Shown here piece after piece: positions 13,301 through 28,300 of a stretch of DNA of 64,000 nt. The stretch is from Omphiscola glabra (lineage: Eukaryota > Mollusca > Gastropoda > Lymnaeidae): the NCBI GenBank assembly GCA_964017045.1, contig OZ024809.1:3956512-4020511 (forward strand). Direction: 5' to 3'. Position 1 is the first letter of the stretch, and every line of letters starts with the position of its first letter. The notes beneath the pieces are model-generated. The model saw only the letters and a list, made by a program, of their open reading frames with translations, was not told where the DNA came from and made no database searches. The translations under genes and the position numbers were made by a program.

Positions 13301-16300
13301 TCTTGGTAACTTCCTTCCCGAGTATGGCTACCTTACTTGGCTAACAAGTCCATCTCACTAGGCTATTTTCCCATAGCTGGGAATGTCTCCCGGCGGTAAT
13401 CAAACCTGCAACCTCCTACAACCTCCATCATGGAGCAACATTAGTGACGTTAAAGTATACTGCCAATTTTTTCATCATAGGACTAGTTAAAGGCAAAATA
13501 GTAAACATTAAAATGTACAGCAATGTTCTTTTCATTCAAAATAAGTGCTTGACAATCAATGACATGCGCTAGTTTTAATCCTAAATTAAACCAAAAAAAC
13601 TAACAATGCCAGGTTTAGAAATACAGTTCTTGCTTTCAAATTCTTTTTCTTAAAATCATATTTCACAAGTATTTTTATAGAATTAAAAGTGCTTAGAGTC
13701 CCAACAACCGTCATGGATCTGAAGCCTTAATTAAGCATCATCAATTTTAAAATAATTTATTGATAGAAGCAGATCAACAAGTTAGCAAAGTTATTTTGAT
13801 GATATCGAGTTAAACATTTTATTAAAAATTTTAGAACCACATCTGGCTTGTATTTTAGATTTAAATTTTAGTCTTTATAAAATTAGGACTAGAGCAGGAC
13901 GAGCAGGATAAATTTACTTTAAAATTATTTTTCTTGACAATACACTCAACTCCTGGGGGAAAAGTGATTCGTGACAGTGGACTTTTCTCAATTACAAAAC
14001 ATCTGAATGTCTCACACAAATAAGATTGATCTCTTGAAATAGTTTCATTAAAATCCTACTGCAACAATTTTAATGAAAGGAAAATCTGGCTCCCGAGTTT
14101 CAAGATTTAAGGAAAGAAGATGGCCTTCTTAAATGAACTTATCAGTTTCTGAACAATGAAGTCAATGAACTTATCACTTTCTGAACAATGTAGTAAATGA
14201 ACTTATCACTTTCTGAACAATGTAGTTTTGTTGATTATATTTTAACATTTAAGATAGAAATGTTGGTATTAACCATAAAAATATAAATACTATGTGTTTT
14301 GTATTGGCGCCAAGTCCACTGCTGTATCACAATAAAAATATTCAAGTTACGTCGCTGCTTTCAAAAATTGCTCTGTGCATGTGCTTAAAAACAAGAAGTA
14401 TTTGGGTGAATTCCATATATGATGTCAAGCTTTGGATGAGGAGGAATAATCTGGGACAGTTGGTGCTGTTTGTTTACTCAAAATATTTAAGTTCTACTAG
14501 TTAAACTCTTTATTATCTGGACACCCCACATGAGAAAACTGAATCTTAATGCCAAGGTAGAGATCAGCAACTGTTCTAAAGACCATTTCACTTCAAGAGT
14601 AAAAAAAAAATAAGGCTTCTTTTAAACAAATGTGTCTTTAAACATTTTGTTTTTAAATAAAGGAAGGGCATTGCAAGGCACCACACAGGAGATAAGAGAA
14701 ATAATTGTTACAATAATTTAAAACTAAAAGATGCCCGACATCATAATTGGATGGCTTCCATTCGTTTAGTGATATGAATATCATAACTACAATAGGTAGT
14801 CCAAACTGAAATTAACCATCTAAGGCAGATATATGTGATGACTATCCCGTGATTGAACTTTTTATTTCAATACTACACCAATTTTATTTAAACATCTCAA
14901 AAACATTTTAAAAGTTTTTCGATTTTCATTTTTGTAACAAAAATTGTTTTTAACATTTGGGATAAAGGCCATTTTTAAGGACCTATTTGTTAAAAAATAA
15001 TTAACAGAGAAGTCCAGGAATTGGTGTATTTGCTCCTAAGTTTATCGTATTCAAGCCAAATATTTTCAAGCAGCTAGAACCATTCATTCAAGAGTTTTTT
15101 AAAAAGTAAAAAATGACAAGAATGCTTTTTGGTCGATTTTATTTTCTGACCAAGAAAGTGTTAAGTATACAACTTCAAGATTTCTTTCAAACGGAAAGAT
15201 AATTCTAAGCAGAATACCATGAAAAATTGATAGAATTTTAGCATAAATTTAAATAAAATTGTTAGGAAAATGTCCATTCTATATTCTGAAGAGTGACTGT
15301 CTGGATTAGCTTCTTTGACCTTTGATCTTGTTCCCCTGGAGCTTGATAAAGTGCAGTATCAATAGCAATATTTAACTCTGGCAACAAATATTGCACACAA
15401 GTCATCATAGATTTCCCAGCTGTAAAAACAATTAAACTCAGAGCAGACAATATTTTGTAAAGATAAGATAAGATTCTTTTATTGATCCAAATAAATGGAA
15501 ATGTTTTTATATTGCATTGTACATTTTCAGCATATAGATAAAACAATTTGAACACAAGACACCTACATTAAATTATTTAACTAGTGGAAAAAAAAACGAA
15601 AAAAAACAGCCATTCAGTGAGTTCTCTTAGTCATATCAGTGACTTATTAGTTCTCATTAAGATTTATCACTTCAGGGGGAGCACGCTGGTAAATTCGTAC
15701 AGATTGGGAAACAAAAGAATTTTTATATCTTTCAGTCCTCGACCCGAGGGAAAGAATTCGTCCCTAACGGGCCAAACCTAAGTATCTGTGATGAAGAGGG
15801 TGGGATGTAACATCCAAAATGTGTTTAGTTTTACAATAACATCTTTCTTCAAAGAGTTCTTCAATATATCATTATTCACTCATTTGGAACTGGGATTCCA
15901 TGATTCTCCCTTTTTTAAGGAAATAAGTTCGTTTGAACTGTCACTTGTCTAGCATCAAATTAAAATTCTTTTTTTTTTAATTGAATTAGGACAGCATTAA
16001 AAAATGTTGGACCTAAACCCTGAATTTGAGAATAATAGGTGTCCAGTCTCTAGAAGCATTGAACTGGGCGAGTCCATGTCATTATAAACAAACATGGCTA
16101 GTAGCACTGGTCAATCTAAAATGAGCTGATATGGTAACAATATTCTAATTTAGAAGCAAGTTTAATTAAATTTTAACAAATTATTCACAACCTCACTACC
16201 AAAATAAACGAACGAATTCAAGCACTTACTTGTTGATTGAAGACGTTAACAAGGTTAAAAAGCTCCTGCCAAGGCACTGGCAGTAATGGCCCAACGCACG

Positions 16301-19300
16301 TCGGGTGTCTAGTGCTATGGCTGTAGGACTGGAAATACTATTTGTGTTTTTTGAAGCATTGTGGCTTTGCGCCTATCATGCCCACTCATTTGATCTTATG
16401 AAATGTAATAGTTAAAAACTTAAACTTTCCCAACGGTGTAGAGTCAGTACTACAATTTCCATTTTCATGCATTTTTCATGAACAAAAGTTTCCAAACTGC
16501 TTTTCAAAATAGACGAACCAAGATAGATACACTTTATATATATCAAATGCAAGATAAGCATCTTTCTCATGGTAGTAGATTAATTTTAATAAGTTAAATA
16601 GGTGCAAAGCTTCAAGCGTCTAAAACACCATGGGGTAAATCGGCACCACTGAAAACTCCGTAAAATTTGTCTTAAATGATACTTTTCAAACACACAAAAA
16701 ACACTTTCAAATAAACAAAATACACTTTCAAACCCAAAATACACTTTCAAACACACAAAATACACTTTCAAACACATGTTAAAGACATAAAAGTAACATG
16801 TTTAATCAGATAAAGACTTTATTCACATATACATTTTATTCCAGTGATACTGCAGGAAGTGGGTTAAATTTTTAATAATTTTTTTTTACACTCAAAAAAT
16901 AACCCATAAATGCATCTTTTTACCAGTTTGGACTACCTAATGCAAAGCTAATGCAAGTCAGATGTTTGAAATTTCAAGTCTTTAATTGGTTACTCAGTTC
17001 TAGTCAATGTGAAGCCAACAGATTTCTTTTAAGAAGAATGAGAGGGGAAAGAGCAAGGGCTGCTTGACAGAAGCTCATTAAGTCATTGTTTCAACATAAG
17101 CTCAAGAAAAATCTCTGTAAGCTGCAAATCCTCAGTAAAAAAAAAAATTCCGTCCTGCATTTCAAAAACTTTGAATTAGAAAATTAACTGGCATCAGATA
17201 AGTTCATGTAAAATTAAAAATTTAAAAAGTTCCAATCCGGATTTCACTTAATTGCCATTTATTTTTGTAATAATCGCTTAAGAATAAACAAATGTAGTAT
17301 AAAACAATAAATATTTACTTACCAAGTGTAAATTTGAAAGTTCTTAATACGTTTCTTAAGGAGGATACATTCTCCATGTAAAGCATGCAAATTTGTCATT
17401 ATAATTGCTATGAATAAAAATTAAGTAATTAAGGGGGAAAAAAGAGAGCAATATTTGATACCCAAAGAGCATCAACAAATTATTTTTGAGAAACTGGATT
17501 GGAATTTTAAAAGTTATTTTCTTTAACAGTCATAGTGAGCCACTCGTCGAAGTGTAGGACTACAATATAGCTACTCCATCGTCTCGTGAAGACGGAAGGA
17601 TGCCATACATACATACAAAATGGTTGAAAGCTTGAGAAAAGTTCGCGAGCAATCATCAGTTGGTCAAGGCATGGTAAAAGTGTGACAACAACCGGACAAA
17701 AAAACTGTCTTACCTGTGCTTCTCCACGGAGCAGTCCTGTTTCTTCTGATGTTTGACCTCCAGTGATTCACAGCACTTGACTCCTTCGTACACCAGGAAA
17801 CCAAACAGATCAAGGTTAAGCACCTCCCTGGGGACACCGAATAGAAGAGTTGCAGAATTTCTGAGCACTGCGCAGGTTCTTAAATTATGATGTGTTTAAG
17901 TGCTACTTTAAGATTTAAATACATTTTTTTTTAAAATGCATCTTTTAAAAATAGTATAACATATTCATTCAAAATGGTCTTTCAATAAAAGAATAAAAAA
18001 TAAGTTTATGCTGTAAAAAAAAAAATATTTCAAATATGAATTGAGTAAAATGTTTTCTAGGCAATAGAATCTGCAATCTCTTAACAAGTGATAATTTCTG
18101 TAACACAACAAGTTAAGTTACATGACAATATTATTTATTCCTATGTACGATGGCATAGGGATATGGTAATCATATAATATCACGAGAAAAAGCAGGGAAC
18201 TAATTTGTGTAGAGGAAGGAGAACTCATGATTTTTTGAGTGTGAGTAGTGCACGTTTTTTCAGTCTGAGAAGTAGGACGCCATGTTAAGATTTGCTTGCT
18301 GTGATGTGAATTTAAGGATTGAATGTTATTTAAGGTGTATGATATTCTTTACACTGTAGCTTTGTCAGTAACAGGGATGTTACAATGTCAAGGAGTTATC
18401 TTATCATTATCATGTAATAAAGTACTGTGTGAATTATTCAGTGGATTTATTCAGTTCTTCAATTAGCATAAGTTATAAGTTATAAGTTATAATTACAAGT
18501 GACTATGGACAGGTCATACATTACATACAGTGTCAATTAACATTCATAGAGTATAATTACTTTATGAATTGTTACATTTTCTTTAAGATGCAAAATTAGA
18601 CATTTTGTCTATATTAATTTTTACAGTTAACTATTAAAGTTGTTTTTTTTTATTCATTTGCTTGAACTTACTTGAATTGAACAAAATCGAGTTCTTGCTG
18701 GTGAGCAAAGCTGAGGAAGAAGCCCACAGTCCACATAAGGAACGAATGGTCCAGAATGCTGTCATATTTGGTCAGCAGAGCTTTCTGTGTATGATATTTC
18801 AAGCGATGAGAGAGTTTACAAAACAAGTATGCAGAAAAAAAGAACTACAACGGAAAATAGTGAAGGACAATGAAGACAGCCACAAATACATCTGATAAGC
18901 AATGAAAGTAAAGAATTGATCTTTCAGTGTTTTACATATGTACAAATGTTTCATTTCTGTTTGCCACTGTTGACATGGTGGCACGAACTCTCGTCATTGG
19001 AAAATGGACTGTCTCACCATTATATTTTCCACAAGGTCAACAAATCCTGAGTACATGATGTCTGTGGCAAATTTCTTCAAATAGGATCTGTGGACACAGC
19101 AATCAGGTTTCATTAGGTCAATAATATGTGATTTGTCTTTTACGGGTTTATCTTTTATATGAGATAGAATCTTTTGTTTTGGGGTGTGATCAAAAGAAAT
19201 TCTTCTTGATGATAAAATTCTTCAAGTCAACCAATCACACAATCCTCAATCAGTTGGAATCAAAATAAATTGTTTTCTTTGCATTATTTTCCCTGTGTTT

Positions 19301-22300
19301 TTGTGATGTTGATCTGGATTCTTCCAGCAGTTTTACATTAATTTGGCAACTTATAGCCATTTTGCAGAGTGCCATGTTTTGCACCAAGATGGCCAAGTGC
19401 TTCCAACTTTAGCAAACTAACTTTTGCACTGGTCTTTAACAAGTTGTGACCATTTTTTAGAAAGATACATCTTCCTAATCCCATAGGATAGTTTACCCTG
19501 CTGGGGAAACAACTCCATTCAACCTGGCTACTTGCTCATGGCTGGGTTATATAGCTGGGGATGACTCAGCTAGTTCTAATCTGTTAAACTTTGAGATGTT
19601 GGCCCTGTGACATAATGGTATTCCATGTGCCATAACCAGGTTGTAAAAGGTTTTTAACATTTAAAAAAAAATGATTTAAACCAAAGAATCTCTTGTTCGC
19701 ATTAATTGAGCTCTTTAAAAAAAAAGAAATAATTTTCTTCATAGTGCTTCTTAGCTGGTGGTTGAAATATAAATAATGCGAAATAAAGATGTCTGCCCAG
19801 TAATGATGTCTGCCCAGTAATGATGTCTGCCCAGTAATGATGTCTGCCCAATAATGATGTCTGCCCAGTAATGATGTCTGCCCAGTAATGATGTCTGCCC
19901 AGTAATGATGTCTGCCCAGTAATGATGTCTGCCCAGTAATGATGTCTGCCCAATAATGATGTCTGCCCAGTAATGATGTCTGCCCAGTAATGATGTCTGC
20001 CCAGTTGCTATCCTGCTATTTGACCATTGAGGCACCACCTCCCCCACAGCTGCTATTTGACCATTGAGGCACCACCTCCCCCACAGCTGCTAGTTGACCA
20101 TTGAGGCACCACCTCCCCCACAGCTGCTAGTTGACCATTGAGGCACCACCTCCCCCACAGCTGCTAGTTGACCATTGAGGCACCACCTCCCCACAGCTGC
20201 TAGTTGACCATTGAGGCACCACCTCCCCCACAGCTGCTAGTTGACAATTGAGGCACCAGCTCCCCCACAGCTGCCAGTTGACCATTGAGGCACCACCTCC
20301 CCCACAGTTGCTATTTGACCATTGAGGCACCACCTCCCCCACAGCTGCTATTTGACCATTGAGGCACCACCTCCCCCACAGCTATTTGACCATTGAGGCA
20401 CCACCTCCCCCACAGCTGCTAGTTGACCATTGAGGCACCAGCTCCCCCACAGCTGCTATTTGACCATTGAGGCACCACCTCCCCCACAGCTGCTATTTGA
20501 CCATTGAGGCACCACCTCCCCCACAGCTGCTATTTGTCCATTGAGGCACCACCCCCCCACAGCTGCTAGTTGACCATTGAGGCACCACCTCCCCCACAGC
20601 TGCTAGTTGACCATTGAGGCACCAGCTCCCCCACAGCTGCTATTTGACAATTGAGGCACCACCTCCCCCACAGCTGCTAGTTGACCAATCGAGGCACCAC
20701 CCCCCCACAGCTGCTAGTTGACCATTGAGGCACCACCTCCCCCACAGCTGCTAGTTGACCATTGAGGCACCACCTGCCCCACAGCTGCTAGTTGACCATT
20801 GAGGCACCACCTCCCCCACAGCTGCTATTTGACCATTGAGGCACCACCTCCCCCACAGCTGCTATTTGACCATTGAGGCACCACCTCCCCCACACTTACA
20901 TTAAAATGTCAGTGTCCATCAAACAAGATGAGGTATTGATAGATGACAGCACATCTTGTTCTTGCTTTGCCTTGGAGTAGATCTCCCTTTCATCACAACT
21001 CCAGTCACTGTTGATGCTGGAGTTACTTCCCCTGAAGTTCTGGGACGATGACGACACTTCGTTGCTGGATGTTGGTAAACCTGCTCAAGTAAAAGTTGGA
21101 GTTTTTATATTTTAAAAAAAACGATGAAATACAAGTATTACTTTGAAATGACTCTTTTTTCCCCTTTTTTTTGCTTAGCAGATAAAGTTTTCAATGACTA
21201 GCCCCCTGATCCATTTGTGTGGTGTTAGCTTGTAACCCTTGTATACAAATGTTGTCTAAAATTCTGGTATTGAAGATGAATTGATCTAAAATTGGAATAT
21301 TTTCAATCCAAGGGAACAGCAAAAAGAGTAGTGGGCCTAAACGTATCAAGAATGTGGGTTGTTGATTAAGATTGATCATTACAGAGAAAGGTTTATGTCC
21401 CAATGAATCAGCCTGTTACAATGAATTAGCTCCACAAAAACTAACAGAGCTTGCTATAGCTTACTGTAGCACTTGTTTTAACATATCATACAATAGGGAC
21501 TAAGGAGAGACCATGCGTCAATGTTAAATATAAAGGGATGACGGTTCTTTAATTCAACAATACAACTTTAAGCTTGGTCATTTAATTATCAAGATATTTC
21601 ATATCAAATGCATAAGTTCATTCAAGTCAAGTCATAGATTCGGTAAAATGCTTTTTCCAATTTCAATGATCAAAGTAGTAACTATCGATTGACACACTGC
21701 GTTTTAAAATTTTTTAAAAAAACTAGAACCTTACCTTTATTACATCCGTCCCCGACCTCCATGTCCTCACCGGGGCCCGCCCCACCATTTTTGCTCTTCT
21801 TGAAACAGTTTGTCAGTTTGATCTCCAGACGATCGTCCGGCGTGGACTGGAATTCCAGCATAAAGTTGTCGTCGTCTAAAGAGTTCTCCGATCCGGATCT
21901 GATGTGAAGCTTGCTCTTGAAGTTTGTGCTAAGATATTTGTCTGGACTGGTGCATGGTGGGTCGGAGGATTTACCTGTGCACAGGATCTCGACAAGATCC
22001 TGACTTTCATCGGAGGATGTGACCGACGTGCTGTCGTCAATGTCGGGTTCTAAAAGGCTGGCGGACTGAGGATTGAGAGGAATAAATGGCTATACATGGG
22101 AACTAATTAGATGAGGAGTTCTGCCATTAACACAGTTATCTAACTTTAAGTCCATAATTCTTCAGTTAAGACGGTAATGCTTTTGGCTGCCCAAAGCACA
22201 TTATTAACATAAAGGCAGGCCATTCCTGCTTCAGGCTGATGGCCACCCAGAGCAGTTTTTTATTAATCTTTAGGCACATCAATACAATCATCAACCTATA

Positions 22301-25300
22301 AGCGATCCAAGAATATTAATAATCCACTACAACACATCACAAGTAGAATATAATCCTCTAGACACCCATCCCTTCAAGTAGCCCCTACTAGCCCCCTCCC
22401 TCTAAGGAGAATGATCCACTAGCCCCCTCTCTCTAAGAAGAATGATCCACTAGCCCCCTCCCTCTAAGGAGAATGATCCACTATCCCCCTACCTCTAAGA
22501 AGAATGATCCACTAGCCCCCTCCCTCTAAGGAGAATGATCCACTATCCCCCTACCTCTAAAGACAATGATCCACTAGCCCCCTCCCTCAGGATCCACTAT
22601 CCCCCAAACTCTAAAGACAATGATCCACTAGCCCCCTCCCTCATGATCCACTATCCCCCTACCTTTAAAGACTAGACTAGGTGGCGATTAACGTTTTGAT
22701 TGAGACACCATGTGTATTAATTATATCTGCTAAAGATTGGGAGCAGCATGCCATTATAGAATAGTAGAACAACAACAGAGCCATGGGTAGAATGGGTACT
22801 GACCACTCCATTACATCTCCCATCCTACAAGTAGAATAATCCACTTTATCCTGCTCCCACCAAGGAGTTTAATACACTTTATCCTGTTCATTATCAGTGT
22901 AATCCACTAATCCCCCCAACCTTTAAATCCATTTATGAACTAGACCTTTCCCCCCACCCCTCCCCCATGCTCACTCAAATTGAATAGCTCCATTCATGGG
23001 TTAAATCTCACTGTACATTCAAGGGTAAATGCTATATTGATCCGTTTTGACCAGCCTAACCCAGGCCTTGTCCTTGTTAAGCTGGAGGCTGATGACTTGA
23101 GTAATGAATGTAAATTTCTACATGGCTTCCAATTACCAATACGTCAGACAAGTGGTTCTTAAACTGGTGGGAGCGGGGTCTTCTTGCTTAATGCAGATGT
23201 GTCAATTACTAGAAATAACATGGTCAGTTGGGATAACATGGTGAGTAGGAAAACATGGTGAGTGGGAGAACATGGTGAGTGGGAGAACATGATCAGTGGG
23301 AGCGCAAGATCTGTAGGAGAATGTGGTCAGTGAGAGAACCTGGTGTAGTAATATCCTATGAAAATAACCTTAAAGGAGGTGGGGTAGGCCAGTAGAGAGT
23401 GAGAGGTGGAAGTGGGAGTTGGGGAGATGCCATGAGAGTGTGTGTGGGGGGAAGGGGGGGGGGGATTCACAAATCCCCTGCCTACTTACAAGAATGAAAT
23501 GTGACATACATTTACTGTGATTTGTTTTCCGTCCATTAACAAGCCTATTCTGCCACTCCAGGACAACCGTTCCTAACCACAGACACCTCATGCTACACTC
23601 ACTAGTCCAGGACAACCGTTCCTGACCTCAGACACCTCATGCTACACCCAGTAGTCCAGGACAACCGTTCCTGACCTCAGACACCTCATGCTACACCCAT
23701 TAGTCCAGGACAACCGTTCCTGACCTCAGACACCTCATGCTACACCCATTAGTCCAGGACAACCATTCCTGACCTAAGACACCTCCTGCTACACCCACTA
23801 GTCCAGGACAACCGTTCCTGACCTCAGACACCTCATGCTACACCCACTAGTCCAGGACAACCGTTCCTGACCTCAGACACCTCATGCTACACCCACTAGT
23901 CCAGGACAAACGTTCCTGACCTCAGACACCTCATGCTACACCCACTAGTCCAGGACAACCGTTCCTGACCTCAGACACCTCATGCTACACCCATTAGTCC
24001 AGGACAACCGTTCCTGACCTAAGACACCTCCTGCTACACCCACTAGTCCAGGACAACCGTTCCTGACCTCAGACACCTCATGCTACACCCAGTAGTCCAG
24101 GACAACCGTTCCTGATCTCAGACACCTCATGCTACACCCACTAGTCCAGGACAACCGTTCCTGACACCTCATGCTACACCCACTAGTCCAGGACAACCGT
24201 TCCTGACCTCAGACACCTCATGCTACACCCACTAGTCCAGGACAACCGTTCCTGACCTAAGACACCTCTTGCTACACCCACTAGTCCAGGACAACCGTTC
24301 CTGACCTCAGACACCTCATGCTACACCCACTAGTCCAGGACAACCGTTCCTGACCTCAGACACCTCCTGCTACACCCACTAGTCTGCAATCACCTAGTGT
24401 GCATGCACCACCCAACACACAACAGAACTATTCTATGTCCGTCCAAAAGAGAAAAGTTTCTCCCATGAAGACATCTAATACCTATGGGCTCTATCAAATA
24501 ACAGTAGACTGGATGCATGACAACATCATATGCTTATGGGCTCTATCAAATAACAGTAGACTGGATGCATGACAACATCATATGCTTATGGGCTCTATCA
24601 AATAACAGTAGACTGGATGAAATTTTAAATAAAATAAAAGAGTACACAATTTAATTTGAGATATAATTTGAGTGATGAGGTCTTAGTGCCTAGATGACTA
24701 GATGCCTAGATGGCTCGGATGAAGAAAAAAAAGGGAGCTCAACATGGTATAGCCATACACAGGGATGATCCTGGAAGCACTGGGTGTAGGAAGACTTCGG
24801 TGGAAAGGTGGAGGGGTTGTGGGGGGGGGGTGTTCCACACCGGCGGCATACTTCATTTATTATAAATGGCTTATGCGTGATGTGTCATTCTTTATGTTTC
24901 ATGGTTTTCGCACATCCAAGCTACTCCGCTGCCTGGAATGTGTTTCGTGCATGTGAGAGTTGAGCCACTGTTAAACGGTTGGACATCACGGTTGGCAGGA
25001 TATGGTTTTTATAGTGACCTATCGTAAACAATGTGGTGGGTACAGGTGGACGCACAGCTCAGCTTGTCAAACTTAAGTCTCCTGTTAATTCTGAGATGTC
25101 CTGGTGGGCGTAGTTAACAATTGTTGTTTCAGGGTTTGACAGTAATGGGCATAGAGTTAACAATTGTTATATCAGGGCTTGATAGTAATGGACATAGGAA
25201 AACAAATGGGAGAGGGAAGAAGAGGAGGGGAGGGCAGGTTCAAGAAGGGGAGGGTGTGGTCAAGAAGGGGAGGGGGGGGTCAGAAGACGAGGGCTTGGTT

Positions 25301-28300
25301 GACAAGAGGAGTTTGGATCCAAAGGGGGACGGCAGGGTTGATAAGAGGTAGGGGGTTGATAAGGGGAGGGAGGGGTCGAGAAGGGTTGGAAAGTTGTAAA
25401 GTATTTTTGTTAAATGATATAAATTAAGAAAGATTGTGAAAAATATGGGCTACTAATTGGAGAAACGTGTATCTGAGATGAAGGTGGTCCACTACAACAT
25501 ACACTGTCCACTCACAACATACACTGTCCACTCACAACATACACTGTCCACTCACAACATACATTGTCCACTCACAACATACACTGTCCACTCACAACAT
25601 ACACTGTCCACTCACAACATACACTGTCCACTCACAACATACACTGTCCACTCACAACATACACTGTCCACTCACATAGTCTTTAAATAAAAATGAGATC
25701 AACTGTGCCATTCCAATGGTCCATGTCTCCTGAAATAAATATCAATATAGATGTCAATACCAACATCACTACACAACTACACACATATAAGCCTACACTT
25801 ATGAGCGTACACTAATATAAGCCTATTAAAAATATATGCCTTCACTCATTTAAGCCTACTCACATATATATGCCTCCACTCATATAAGCATATGCACACA
25901 TATAAGCCTTAACTCCTATAATCCTAAGCACATATATAAGCCTACATTCATCAATTCACAAAAAACAAAATGTAATTAAGTTAGATTACAGTTGGGGAAT
26001 AAATACTTTTAAAAACTATTCTGTCCATTGAATATCCAGAATGCTTTCATATGAAGACCCGCAACTGTCACAAATGATTCAGCTGATGTTCTCGTATAAG
26101 ACTTGAGTTTAACCATATGATACATTATGCCTACAACTCTGGACAATGATTATCTGAACTAAGTTCATCTGAATGATGATTATCTGAACTAAGTTCATCT
26201 GAACGATGATTATCTGAACTAAGTTCATTCAAACGATGATTATCTGAACTGGGATTATCTGGACTAGGATCATCTGGACTAGGATTATCTGGACTGTGAT
26301 ATGAAGCTTACAGTTTTGTGTGTGTGTGTGTTTATTAAATAAAATCTTTCTAAGCCTGTGGGAAGGGGGTGGGGTGGTGTGCGCTCACCTTGTGCTTGTG
26401 GTTCAACATCCTGTAGATGACTTTGTCCAGCTCATTGATAAAAAAAGAGCTGAAAGTAAAGAACAGTGGAGAGAATTAAGACTCGGGGGATGGACAAGAA
26501 TAGATGTCATGTAATTCACAGCAAGAGACTTATGAAAACAAAAAATTCAAAATCAGAATAAATCCATATCAATATGTTGTAGCAGATGAAGGTTCTCAAG
26601 CTTTCTTTTTTCACAGCTTGGAATGACCTGCCAGAAATCTTGATTTCAATGCCAACAAACAACAGATTCTCCTTTTAGGTTTCTTAATTATTGATCATAT
26701 CCTAAGCACCAACCTGATGAGGCACTGGTGTGCTATGGAGGCCTGGTCACCGAGTGATGTGCCTGGCTTGATGTGGAAAAGGTTTCGCAGCAGTAACACG
26801 CAATAGTTAAGACACTGGCAGTCAGCAGGGTCTAGAATTTCCTGTGGAGGATAGCAAAGTTATTTAAAAATGTATTTGTTTCGTTGGTGTCAGCAGGGTC
26901 TAGAATTTCCTGTGGAGGATAGCAAAGTTATTTAAAAATGTATTTGTTTCGTTGGTGTCAGCAGGGTCTAGAATTTCCTGTGGAGGATAGCAAAGTTATT
27001 TAAAAATGTATTTGTTTCGTTGGTGTCAGCAGGGTCTAGAATTTCCTGTGGAGGATAGCAAAGTTATTTAAAAATGTATTTGTTTCGTTGGTGTCAGCAG
27101 GGTCTAGAATTTCCTGTGGAGGATAGCAAAGTTATTTAAAAATGTATTTGTTTCGTTGGTGTCAGCAGGGTCTAGAATTTCCTGTGGAGGATAGCAAAGA
27201 TATTTAAAAATGTATTTGTTTCGTTGGTGTCAGCAGGGTCTAGAATTTCCTGTGGAGGATAGCAAAGTTATTTAAAAATGTATTTGTTTCGTTGGTGTCA
27301 GCAGGGTCTAGAATTTCCTGTGGAGGACAGCAAAGATATTTAAAATGTATTTGTTTCGTTGGTGTCAGCAGGGTCTAGAATTTCCTGTGGAGGACAGCAA
27401 AGATATTTAAAATATATATGTTTCGTTGGTGTCAGCAGGGTCTAGAATTTCCTGTGGAGGATAGCAAAGATATTTAAAATGTATTTGTTTCGTTGGTGTC
27501 CCTGGGAAAGTCCCTAATGGAAATAAACTATTCTTGAAAGATTTGGGAAAGAAAGAAATTGTTAGATTGGCTGAATCTCAATGATTGGGTCAAGTACCTA
27601 GTTATCTTCACCTCCCTTAATTTGTGTCAAATTAAAGAAGGTGTGGAACATTGGTGGCTTTTGACAGGTTGGAACAATGGTGGCTTTTGACAGGTTGGAA
27701 CATTGGTGGCTTTTGATAGGTTGGAACATTGGTGGCTTTTGACAGTTTGGAACATTGGTGGCTTTTGACAGGTTGGAATATTAGTGGCTTTTTACAGGTT
27801 GGAACATTGGTGGATTTTGACAGGTTGGAACATTGGCGGCTTTTGACAGGTTGGAACATTGGTGGCTTTTGACAGGTTGGAATATTAGTGGCTTTTGACA
27901 GGTTTTCTTCTTCTTGGCCCTCCTAAAAATATATTCCAGGTTTGCTGTGGTGAGGTTAGCATTTTGTTTTTTAAACACTTTTAAGGGAACAAAGAGAGAT
28001 ATGCCGGTACAAGTCATTTTAACAGATCATAAAGGAAATATAATATATTTTAAATAATTTTATTTGAAATCCAGAATGTGGAAAACCACACAATGTTGCA
28101 ACACCACACAATGTGTAAACACCACACAATGTGCAAACACCACACAATATGCAAACACCACACTATGTGTAAACACTGCATTATGTCATAACTTATTATA
28201 ATAAATGTATTAGTTTAATCACTCTGAAATTTAAAATGGGAATGATTTCCCTTTGAAAAAAAAATTGTTTATTGACCTTGTCCAGAATTGCTTTCATATT

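Larger units (their letters stand above)
11084..17713 (-). other. 6.6-kb tim intron 12, mostly unique AT-rich sequence
   Basis: No open reading frame with family similarity seen. The intron lies between exons 12 and 13. It holds a probable SINE relic, a LINE-like tail and two small tandem repeats (separate entries), and a gastropod-type dispersed repeat tail GGATGCCATACATACATACA near 17601. The remainder shows nothing I recognise. Confidence 0.6.
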
